This document shows, in pieces, positions 1 to 9,067 of a stretch of 32,122 nucleotides of DNA. The first letter of the stretch is position 1; every line of letters begins with the position of its first letter. A program made the translations under genes and the position numbers. Under the pieces are notes generated by a model. It made no database searches and was not told the origin of the DNA. It saw nothing but the letters and a program-made list of their open reading frames with translations. This DNA is from Actinomyces urogenitalis DSM 15434 (GTDB taxonomy: Bacteria > Actinomycetota > Actinomycetes > Actinomycetales > Actinomycetaceae), in assembly GCF_000159035.1 (NCBI RefSeq), contig NZ_DS999576.1, positions 362,490 to 394,611 of the forward strand, written 5' to 3'.

Positions 1-1
1 C

Positions 2-1000
2 GGGCCAGCGAGCGTGGCCGTGGAGGCCATGCCCAGCGAGCGCGAGGCCGAGGCCAGTGCGGATCAACGCGTGCGCGAGCGGGCCGGTACGGCCACCCGC
101 ACCCGCGTGTCCCTGGAGACGACGGCGGACGGGCGGATCGGTATGCACGGCTTCCGCTCCGCCGAGGTCAAGGCCGTCAGCTCCCTGCCGCTGGCCGTGC
201 GCGAGATCCAGGAGCTGGGGCTGACCGAGCGTCGGCGGTGGCGAGACCTGGTGCGTGGTTCCGGCCGCCTGAGCGCGGTGGCTCCCAGTGGCGCAGAGCC
301 GGTGGTGGTGATTGACGGGCAGGTCTACTCCAGCCGTGGCAAGCCTACTGGTCGCAAGCGTGTGGACGAGGTCGTTGACGCCACCGGCCTGCGGCTGGGC
401 GAGCTGCGCTACTGCGTGCACGCTGATGGCTTCTGGCAGGTTCATCGCGACGCTCCAGGTGTCCTGGTGGACCGGGTGGTGCGCGGCGCGCTGACCGGGA
501 CGCTGGAGGGCTCGTCCTCCCGCCCTGGCGCCGTGCGGGCCGAAGGGCTCAAGGTCCTGGAGCTGTACTCGGGGGCCGGGCTGTTCACCCTGCCGCTGGC
601 GAGCCTGGGTGGCGAGGTACGTTCCCTGGAGGGCAGCGAGCAGGCGGTGCGTGACGCCAGGAGGAATCTGCACGCCTTCCCGGGTGCTCACCTGTTCGCC
701 GGACGGGTGACGCCGGCCTCGGTGGCTGAGCTGGGCCGGGGCTTCGGCGAGGCGGGAGACCAGGCGGCCGACGTCGTCGTCCTCGACCCGCCACGCAAGG
801 GCGCGGGACGGGCGGTGGTCGAGGCCGTGGCGGACCTGGGTCCTAGGCGTGTGGTGCTCGTGGCCTGTGACCCGGCCGCGGCAGCCCGGGACCTGGGGGC
901 CCTGCTGGCGCGGGGCTACAGCCTGGCCAGCATGTGCGCGCTGGACATGTTCCCCCACACCCACCACTTCGAGACCCTTATCGTCCTTGATCGGGACTGA
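2..1000 (+). CDS. class I RNA m5U methyltransferase (TrmA/RlmD family), 5'-truncated
   Basis: This is the 3' part of a SAM-dependent RNA uracil-C5 methyltransferase. The reading frame is open to the left edge, so the true start and any N-terminal TRAM domain lie outside the window; the GTG at position 14 is probably internal. Visible motifs are the SAM-binding loop LELYSGAGLFTLPLA (codons near 556-600), the DPPRKG motif (near 786-803) and ACDPAAAARDL (near 862-894). The last matches the family motif SCNPxTLARDL, whose Cys is the nucleophile attacking uracil C6. The end, DMFPHTHHFETLIVL, matches the family's usual DMFPHTxHxE terminus. The substrate (23S rRNA or tRNA) cannot be decided from this part. 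A GC hairpin follows, then aconitase. The family call is secure; the exact target is open. Confidence 0.85.
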   Translation, partial: GPASVAVEAMPSEREAEASADQRVRERAGTATRTRVSLETTADGRIGMHGFRSAEVKAVSSLPLAVREIQELGLTERRRWRDLVRGSGRLSAVAPSGAEPVVVIDGQVYSSRGKPTGRKRVDEVVDATGLRLGELRYCVHADGFWQVHRDAPGVLVDRVVRGALTGTLEGSSSRPGAVRAEGLKVLELYSGAGLFTLPLASLGGEVRSLEGSEQAVRDARRNLHAFPGAHLFAGRVTPASVAELGRGFGEAGDQAADVVVLDPPRKGAGRAVVEAVADLGPRRVVLVACDPAAAARDLGALLARGYSLASMCALDMFPHTHHFETLIVLDRD

Positions 1001-1074
1001 AGTCCTGGATGCTTGCTTCGCTCATATTCCCACCATGTGACGCGTCGTCGTCTAACGTGAGTCGTGGCCCGAGA

Positions 1075-1105
1075 GCCGACGGCGCCGCCAGACGCCGCCG
1101 TCGGC
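1075..1105 (+). terminator. GC-rich hairpin between the methyltransferase and acnA
   Basis: A 10-bp perfect stem (GCCGACGGCG at 1075-1084 with CGCCGTCGGC at 1096-1105) encloses an 11-nt loop. No T-tract follows. It could end the upstream methyltransferase transcript or be a stable structure in the aconitase leader, since a possible -10 (TAACGT, 1053-1058) lies upstream of it. The sequence does not say which. Confidence 0.4.
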
Positions 1106-1132
1106 CTCCTCACCAGCGTGACAGGAGCGACG

Positions 1133-3823
<2,691 letters not shown>

Positions 3824-3826
3824 GCC

Positions 3827-4414
3827 TCAGCGAGGGGCGATCCCCAGGCCCTGGATGACCTCCGCCGTCTCCAGGGCCGCCAGGAGCGCGCCGGGAACCA
3901 GGAGCTTGGAGGCCCTGACGCCTGAGCCGATGAGCACCGTCTGGCGTGCAGCCACCTGAGCGTCCACGAGCAGGCGCCAGGAGGTAGGCAAGCCCACTGG
4001 CGTGATGCCGCCGTACTCCATGCCGGAGAGCTCCACCGCCTGCTCCATGGGCAGGAAGGAGGCCTTATGGACGTCCAGCAGCTTCTTGACCACGTGGTTG
4101 ACATCGGCGAAGTCGCTGGCCCGCACGACGCAGGCGGCCACGCGGCGCTCGCCGGCGCGCTTGCCGGCCACGAGGACGCAGTTGCCGGTAGCGTCAGGAT
4201 CGAGGCGGAAGTGCTCGTTGAGGGCGTCGGTGTCGCTGAGGGAGGGGTCGATGGCGCACACGCGCGCCTGGTCAGCCAGGTCGGGGTGGGTGTGCTCCAG
4301 GGCCTGGAGGGCCTCGGCCACGGGGGAGGCGAGCAGCTCGGGGTGGTCCAGCGCGCGCAGCCAGCCGATCTCCTCTCCTAGGACGAGAGCAGGGTCACGT
4401 CGCTCGTTACTCAT
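3827..4414 (-). CDS. YbaK/EbsC-type aminoacyl-tRNA deacylase
   Basis: This is a 195-aa protein of the YbaK/EbsC/ProX fold. Family members hydrolyse mischarged aminoacyl-tRNA in trans, typically Cys-tRNA(Pro) for YbaK. I chose ATG 4414 because AAGGAG (4421-4426, minus strand) is 6 nt upstream; the open frame continues to 4546 without a better start. The middle and end carry family signatures: a DVNHVVKKLLDVHKASFLPMEQAVELSGMEYGGITPVGLP block and a C-terminal IGSGVRASKLLVPG block, where the GGITP loop and the GSG segment form the editing pocket in known structures. It ends 3 nt from the aconitase stop and is divergent from the flavoprotein at 4602. The exact tRNA specificity is inferred only from the family. 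Confidence 0.82.
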   Translation of the reverse strand: MSNERRDPALVLGEEIGWLRALDHPELLASPVAEALQALEHTHPDLADQARVCAIDPSLSDTDALNEHFRLDPDATGNCVLVAGKRAGERRVAACVVRASDFADVNHVVKKLLDVHKASFLPMEQAVELSGMEYGGITPVGLPTSWRLLVDAQVAARQTVLIGSGVRASKLLVPGALLAALETAEVIQGLGIAPR

Positions 4415-4601
4415 GAGGATCTCCTTGTCGCGGGCCGTCCCGGTCAGGTAGGCAGGGCGGGCTGGCGGCAGTCTAGGAGCGTCGGTCCGCCCTCCAGGAC
4501 GGGGGCCAGGGAATGAAACGCATGGCACCATGGTTGGCGCGCACACACGTCAGTCGACCCATCGCGAGCCCTCGCGCTCGCGTGCCAAGGAGGAGTAGGT
4601 C

Positions 4602-6044
4602 ATGAGCACGCGCAGTCCTGAGCAGGAGCAGGTACGCACCGAGGAGGTCGACCTGCTCGTGGTGGGAGGCGGGAAGGCCGGTAAGTCCCTGGCCATGGCC
4701 CGGGCCAAGGGCGGCGAGAGCGTTGTCATGGTGGAACGGGACAAGATCGGTGGCACGTGCATCAACGTTGCCTGCATCCCCACCAAGACCCTCATCTCCT
4801 CGGCGCGGGTGCTTCGCGAGGTCCAGGGCTCGGCGGCCTACGGGGTCAGCCTGCCGGAGAGCGCCGGCGGCGCCGAGGCCCTGGCCCAGGCGCGGGTGAG
4901 CCTAGCGGCTCTGCGTGAGCGTAAGGAGGGCATGGTCGGCGGCATGGTCGCTGCCCACCGGGACACGCTCTTCCCCTCCTCCGGTATGGACTTCGTGCTC
5001 GGTACGGCCCGTTTCGTGGCGCCGCGCACGGTGGAGATCGAGGTCTCTGACGGCGCCACGCGCCGGGTACGGGGCCGCAGGGTGCTGATCAACACCGGGA
5101 CCACCCCAGCCGTCCCACTGATCGAGGGCCTGGCTGAGACTCCGTTCTGGACCAGTGAGGATCTGCTGACGTTGCCGGAGCTACCCAGCCACCTGCTGAT
5201 CGTGGGCGGCGGCGTCATCGGCGTCGAGATGGCCTCCCTCATGGGGCTGCTGGGCGTTCCGGTCACCCTCGTCCACGCTGGCGAGCACATCCTGGACCGT
5301 GAGGACGAGGATGTTGCCGCCATGGTGGCCTCGGGGCTGGAGGCGCTGGGGGTGGAGATCCTCACCGGCGCCCGCGTCAAGCGCGTCCAGGGTGGACGGG
5401 AGGGCGCACGCGCCGTCGTCGTGCACACGCAGGACGGGCGTGAGGCCACCGGCTCCCACCTGCTCGTGGCGCTGGGACGCCGGCCTGTCACCGACGGCCT
5501 GGGGCTGGAGGCTGCCGGGGTCGAGCTGACCGAGCGGGGCTTTGTCAAGGTGGACGACCACCTGCGTACGAGCGCCGAGGGCGTCTATGCCGCCGGCGAC
5601 GTGGCGGGCACCGCACAGTTCACTCACGCCTCCTGGTCCGACTTCCGCGTCCTTCGTGACCTCTTTGCCGGGAAGGAGGCCTCCACGGCGGGTCGGCTCA
5701 TCCCTTGGGCGGTCTTCACCACGCCCGAGCTGGGGCACGTGGGGCTCACCGAGGCCGAGGCTCGCCAGGCTGGTCATGAGATCCGGGTGGCCAAGACCCC
5801 CACCGCGGCGGTGCCGCGTGCCAAGACCCTGGGGCGTACCGAGGGTTTCTACAAGGTGATCGTGGACGCCACGACTGATGAGATCCTCGGTGCGGCGGTG
5901 ATCGGCGCCGAGGCCAGCGAGGTCATCACCAGCGTCCAGATGGCGATGCTCGCAGGCCTGCGCTGGCAGCAGCTGCGCGACGCCGTCATCACCCACCCCA
6001 CGATGAGCGAGGGGCTCAATATCGTCCTGGACTCCCTGGGCTGA
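4602..6044 (+). CDS. RclA-like FAD/NAD(P) disulfide oxidoreductase
   Basis: This is a 480-aa pyridine-nucleotide disulfide oxidoreductase of class I. The FAD-binding start is VVGGGKAGKSLA (residues 20-31), and the redox-active pair is GGTCINVACIPTK with C53 and C58. A second Rossmann loop is IVGGGVIGVEMASL, the FAD motif GVYAAGDV follows, and the C-terminal THPTMSEGL supplies H465 and E470 to the partner active site of the dimer. The GKAGKSLA and ACIPTKTL wording is closer to the RclA branch (reactive-chlorine resistance, metal reduction) than to lipoamide dehydrogenase. No 2-oxoacid dehydrogenase genes flank it, and mercuric reductase lacks support because there is no HMA domain or C-terminal Cys pair. 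The start is supported by AAGGAGGAG at 4587-4595. The physiological substrate is unknown. Confidence 0.8.
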   Translation: MSTRSPEQEQVRTEEVDLLVVGGGKAGKSLAMARAKGGESVVMVERDKIGGTCINVACIPTKTLISSARVLREVQGSAAYGVSLPESAGGAEALAQARVSLAALRERKEGMVGGMVAAHRDTLFPSSGMDFVLGTARFVAPRTVEIEVSDGATRRVRGRRVLINTGTTPAVPLIEGLAETPFWTSEDLLTLPELPSHLLIVGGGVIGVEMASLMGLLGVPVTLVHAGEHILDREDEDVAAMVASGLEALGVEILTGARVKRVQGGREGARAVVVHTQDGREATGSHLLVALGRRPVTDGLGLEAAGVELTERGFVKVDDHLRTSAEGVYAAGDVAGTAQFTHASWSDFRVLRDLFAGKEASTAGRLIPWAVFTTPELGHVGLTEAEARQAGHEIRVAKTPTAAVPRAKTLGRTEGFYKVIVDATTDEILGAAVIGAEASEVITSVQMAMLAGLRWQQLRDAVITHPTMSEGLNIVLDSLG

Positions 6045-6097
6045 GGCCGGGCTCCCAGCCTTCTCAGCTACTGAGCGTGAAGGCGGCGGAGAACACG

Positions 6098-6138
6098 CAC
6101 GTGCAGCACGTGGCAGGATGTGCCACGTGCTGCACGTG
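6098..6138. repeat. perfect 18-bp inverted repeat with four CACGTG boxes over the trmL start
   Basis: The left arm CACGTGCAGCACGTGGCA (6098-6115) is exactly complementary to TGCCACGTGCTGCACGTG (6121-6138), with a 5-nt loop GGATG. CACGTG occurs four times, at 6098, 6107, 6124 and 6133. The ATG at 6118-6120 of the downstream gene falls in the loop, and the alternative GTG at 6127 falls in the stem. There is no T-run after it, so it is not a classical terminator. It may be a dyad operator, an mRNA structure limiting translation, or a terminator for the upstream flavoprotein. Confidence 0.85.
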
Positions 6139-6585
6139 ATCTTCTTTGAGCCCCGTATCCCTGGCAACTCTGGAGCGGCGATCCGCCTGTCTGCCAACAC
6201 CGGCTCGATGCTGCACCTGGTGGACCCGCTGTTCGACATGGACGACGCCAAGCTGCGCCGCGCCGGCCTGGACTACCACGATCTGGCCAACACGCGGGTG
6301 CACGCCAGCTGGCAGGAGTGCCTGGAGCAGGTGCCGGGCCGGATCTTCGCCTTCACCGCCCACACCTCGCAGCTGTACACCGAGGTGGAGTGGCGGGGAG
6401 ACGACGCGTTGCTGTTCGGTCCCGAGCCCACCGGCCTGCCCGAGGAGATCATGGAGGACCCTCGGGTCAGTGGGCGGGTGCGGATCCCGATGATGGAAGG
6501 CAATCGCTCCCTCAACCTGGCCAACTCCGCGGCGGTGGGCCTGTACGAGGCCTGGCGCTGCCTAGGGTTTCCCGGCGGGTGCTGA
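6118..6585 (+). CDS. trmL: tRNA (cytidine/uridine-34-2'-O)-methyltransferase, TrmL-like SPOUT enzyme
   Basis: This short SPOUT-class enzyme (155 aa from ATG 6118; TrmL of E. coli is of similar length) methylates the ribose of wobble nucleotide 34 in tRNA-Leu species. Family marks are the opening VIFFEPRIPGNSGAAIRLSANTG, the SAM-knot motif FGPEPTGLPEEI and the closing IPMMEGNRSLNLANSAAVGLYEAWR with the trefoil knot. The start is uncertain. ATG 6118 lacks a spaced ribosome site. GTG 6127 would use AGGA at 6115-6118 and give a start (VLHVIFFEP) closer to the family's usual beginning. Both lie inside the large inverted repeat at 6098-6138. A tRNA-Leu gene occurs at 20372, but proximity is too loose to mean more than coincidence. 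Confidence 0.9.
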   Translation: MCHVLHVIFFEPRIPGNSGAAIRLSANTGSMLHLVDPLFDMDDAKLRRAGLDYHDLANTRVHASWQECLEQVPGRIFAFTAHTSQLYTEVEWRGDDALLFGPEPTGLPEEIMEDPRVSGRVRIPMMEGNRSLNLANSAAVGLYEAWRCLGFPGGC

Positions 6586-6603
6586 GTGGTTCTGACTGAG
6601 CGT

Positions 6604-6639
6604 GGCTGAGACGCTGAATCAGGCTGAGACGCTGAGCCT
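6604..6639. repeat. short direct repeat and small hairpin downstream of trmL
   Basis: GGCTGAGACGCTGA occurs at 6604-6617 and again at 6622-6635 (18-bp period). The second copy lies within AGGCT-N9-AGCCT (6621-6639), a weak 5-bp hairpin followed by TTTA. It sits between the convergent trmL and SDR genes and may act as a weak bidirectional terminator. Confidence 0.4.
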
Positions 6640-7443
6640 TTAGAGCATGCCGGCGGGGCGGATCGACAGGTCCTCGATGCTGGCGTCCAGCGCAGTGTCC
6701 ACGGCAAGTCGCACGGCAGCGGCGACCGAGGTGGCCGCCATGTGGTCCTTGGCCCGGTACCTGGCGCCTTTGCTCTTCTGGATCCGCCTCTGCATCGGGG
6801 TGTCGACCCGGCCCGGGTAGATCGTGGTGACACGGACCGAGCCGCGCTCCTCCTCACGCAGCGCCTCGGCCAGAGCCGTCAGGCCCTGCTTGGAGGCGCA
6901 GTACAGGGCCTGCTCGGGCCATGTGTGCAGTCCGGCACCCGAGTTCATCATGACCACCAGGCCCCGGGCGGCGTGCAGCGCCGGCAGCAGCAGGCTGGTC
7001 AGGTGGGCGACGCTGACCAGGTTGAGGTCGAGGACCTGACGCCACCGGGCCGGATCGGCCTGCGCGATGGGGCCGGCGTGCTCGACGCCGGCGCAGTGGA
7101 CGAGCACGTCCAGGCTCTGAGCGTCCAGCTCGGTGACGGCCTGGGCCAGCGCGGCGTCGTCGGTCAGGTCCACGGCCAGGGTCCGCACCTTGGTGTCGTT
7201 CTCCTCAGACAGCACCGTGGCCAGCTCGGTCAGGTCGGCCTGGCTGCGTGCGAGCAGGACGAGGTCGTGGTCACGTGACAGGTCGCGTGCCACGGCCAGG
7301 CCGATGCCGGAGGTCGCGCCGGTGACGAGTGCGAGGTGACGGCGCTGGTGGCGGCCGCGCGAGGCACGGGTGGTCTGCGAGGCGGAGCGGGTGGTGGAGC
7401 GGGAGGAGGCGGAGGCCTCACTGCGACGTCGGGGTGTGCTCAC
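6640..7443 (-). CDS. short-chain dehydrogenase/reductase (SDR)
   Basis: This is a classical SDR of 267 aa. The NAD(P)-binding loop TGATSGIG is at residues 41-48, the acidic VDLTD segment near 91-95, the structural Asn N141, and the catalytic set S168, Y181 and K185 in LYCASKQG. The first 35 residues are unusual: a Ser/Arg-rich, low-complexity extension before the Rossmann fold, where most family members start within ten residues. The GTG start overlaps the stop of the upstream PEBP gene (GTGA at 7440-7443), so translation is probably coupled and no separate ribosome site is needed. A substrate cannot be read from the sequence. An internal start nearer residue 30 is possible. Confidence 0.88.
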   Translation of the reverse strand: MSTPRRRSEASASSRSTTRSASQTTRASRGRHQRRHLALVTGATSGIGLAVARDLSRDHDLVLLARSQADLTELATVLSEENDTKVRTLAVDLTDDAALAQAVTELDAQSLDVLVHCAGVEHAGPIAQADPARWRQVLDLNLVSVAHLTSLLLPALHAARGLVVMMNSGAGLHTWPEQALYCASKQGLTALAEALREEERGSVRVTTIYPGRVDTPMQRRIQKSKGARYRAKDHMAATSVAAAVRLAVDTALDASIEDLSIRPAGML

Positions 7444-8015
7444 AGCTCTCCCTCCAGGAAGGTGGCGGCCTGTGGGCTGCCGGCGACGGTGTAGGTGGCG
7501 GTCAGGACGGCGCGAGCCAGGCTGTGGTGCGAGACCTGGCAGGCGACGGCGGAGGCCGAGGCCTCGTCATCCAGCCCCAGGGTGTCCACGTCCAGGGCGT
7601 GGACGGCGAAGACGTAGCGGTGGGAGCCGTCCCCGGCCGGGGGATAGGGACCGGACCAGGCGTGAGTGCCGGCGTCGTTACGGACGTGGAAGGCGGCGCC
7701 GTCGAGCTGGAGGTCAGACTCGCCGGTGCCTTGAGGTAGGCAGGTGACGCTGGCGTCCAGGTCAACGATGGTCCAGTGCCAGAAGCCGGCAGGGCTGGGG
7801 GCATCGGGATCGAAGCAGGAGACGACGAAGGAACGGGTGCCCTGCGGTGCGCCGGACCAGTGCAGCTCGGGGGAGATGTTGTCGCCGATCGCGGTCAGGC
7901 GCAGGTCCATCTCCTCTCCTTCGCGAAGGTCGTCAGAGGCCAGGGAGAAGCTCGTGACCCTTGGCAGGTGGTCATAAGGGAACGGGGGACGACGACGGCT
8001 GAGGTCTGCTGTCAC
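7440..8015 (-). CDS. YbhB/YbcL-family PEBP-like protein
   Basis: This is a 191-aa member of the bacterial phosphatidylethanolamine-binding-protein family (YbhB/YbcL, 'Raf kinase inhibitor-like'). GTG 8015 was chosen because AGGAGG (8021-8026, minus strand) lies 5 nt upstream; the open frame runs on to 8267 without support and would overlap the imuA promoter. The anion-binding pocket is visible as CFDPDAPSPAGFWHW (residues 67-81) and HAWSGPYPPAGDGSHRYVFAVHALD further on, both family signatures. There is no signal peptide, so it is probably cytosolic. The biochemical role of bacterial members is poorly defined. It is the first gene of a two-gene unit with the SDR and is divergent from imuA. Confidence 0.88.
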   Translation of the reverse strand: MTADLSRRRPPFPYDHLPRVTSFSLASDDLREGEEMDLRLTAIGDNISPELHWSGAPQGTRSFVVSCFDPDAPSPAGFWHWTIVDLDASVTCLPQGTGESDLQLDGAAFHVRNDAGTHAWSGPYPPAGDGSHRYVFAVHALDVDTLGLDDEASASAVACQVSHHSLARAVLTATYTVAGSPQAATFLEGEL

Positions 8016-8114
8016 GGGAACCTCCTGGGCGGCTGGAACGGGCGCTGACGACGAGGGCTGGACTCTCGCGCGGGGCAGGTCCAGACCGGACAGGGTCACT
8101 GTAGACGGAGGCTG

Positions 8115-8157
8115 TGACAGAAACCTGAGTGAAGTCTGGGGACGGTTTTTTCTGTCA
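8115..8157. promoter_or_regulatory. inverted repeat TGACAGAAA-N25-TTTCTGTCA in the PEBP/imuA divergent region
   Basis: TGACAGAAA (8115-8123) and TTTCTGTCA (8149-8157) are perfect 9-bp complements separated by 25 nt. They lie between the divergent PEBP and imuA starts, within a local T-run. The position suits a looping or two-half-site operator, or part of the imuA -35 region. No regulator is identifiable. Confidence 0.4.
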
Positions 8158-8188
8158 GTGCTCCGCGCTACTCTTCCTCCAGTCGCGA

Positions 8189-8204
8189 GTGTACATGTGT
8201 TCGA
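8189..8204 (+). promoter_or_regulatory. LexA (SOS) box-like operator upstream of imuA
   Basis: GTGTACATGTGTTCGA contains GTAC-N4-GTTC, one mismatch from the actinobacterial SOS core GAAC-N4-GTTC. It lies 17 nt before the imuA ATG. A copy differing at one base overlaps the dnaE2 start (13908-13923). The match between two mutasome loci is the main support. LexA itself is not encoded in the window. Confidence 0.75.
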
Positions 8205-8221
8205 GATGAGAGGAGCGTGAG

Positions 8222-9067
8222 ATGAGCGAAGCCAGCCAGCGCGCGGGGGCGCAGCAGCGTCTGGCACGGGCGCGTGAGGCTTTGCTCCGCGCCGAGCAGC
8301 GTGCTGGCGTGAGAGGGACGGGGCACGGGGAGCTGCGTCGCGCCGCGGCCCGAGCCTCGGCGCCGGCTTCCGCCTCCTTGCCAGAGGCTGCCTCGCTCGG
8401 TGCCTGGCAGGTGCTGGAGCGTGACCTTGACTCCGGGTGGAGCGGGGTGCTCGCCCTCAGCGGCTCCCTGTGGCTCCTGCTGGCGCTGGCCGCCAGGAGG
8501 CAGTCGACGCACGGCTGGTGCGCCGTCGTCGGAGGGCAGGATGTGGGATGGTGTGCTGCTGCCGAGGCGGGCCTGGACCTGGCGCGGACCCTGGTGGTTC
8601 CGCTCAGTGGGAGGGACGCGCGCTCGCGTGCCACCCTCCTGCCCGGGGTCGTCGGCGCCCTGGTCGACGGCGTCGAGGTCGTGGTCCTGACCTCCACGGT
8701 CGCCTCAGGCCTCAGTCACGGTGTCCGGCGCTCTGTGCAGGCTCGTGCGCGCGAGCGGGGCGTCCTGGTGCTGCTTCAGGAGGCCTGGGACGGTGTACGA
8801 CGCGTGCAGGCGCGCGTGACGGACTATGACACCGGGGGCGTCCTCCATGTCCTGGGGGAGCAGTCTCCTGGCGTCCAGGAGATGCCCGCAGGGTACCTCG
8901 TCGGCCAGGAGTGGCAGGTGCGTGACCCTCGCAGCGGGGCCCTGACGAGCCTTCGTCTTGATGCCCAGGGACTGCGTGTCCTGGAGGAGGAGACGGTGCG
9001 CGGGGCCCATGAGCCCGCGGCGCAGCCTCGTCCTGCTCTCACCGTGATCGAGGGAGGGGCGCAGTGA
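8222..9067 (+). CDS. imuA': ImuA'-like RecA-fold mutasome accessory protein
   Basis: This 281-aa protein is assigned to the ImuA/ImuA' group mainly because it is translationally coupled to imuB (GTGA overlap at 9064-9067) and carries an SOS-like operator. In the mycobacterial mutasome ImuA' links ImuB and DnaE2 and is needed for damage-induced mutagenesis. The fold reads as a degenerate RecA core: GVLALSGSLWLLLALAA at residues 75-91 sits where RecA has its P-loop but lacks the GK[ST] triad, so ATP hydrolysis is unlikely. A second core strand is EVVVLTST (near 161-168). The N-terminal 50 residues are Ala/Arg-rich and probably helical. ATG 8222 is preceded by AGGAG (8211-8215). Primary-sequence conservation in this family is low, so context carries much of the call. 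Confidence 0.8.
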   Translation: MSEASQRAGAQQRLARAREALLRAEQRAGVRGTGHGELRRAAARASAPASASLPEAASLGAWQVLERDLDSGWSGVLALSGSLWLLLALAARRQSTHGWCAVVGGQDVGWCAAAEAGLDLARTLVVPLSGRDARSRATLLPGVVGALVDGVEVVVLTSTVASGLSHGVRRSVQARARERGVLVLLQEAWDGVRRVQARVTDYDTGGVLHVLGEQSPGVQEMPAGYLVGQEWQVRDPRSGALTSLRLDAQGLRVLEEETVRGAHEPAAQPRPALTVIEGGAQ

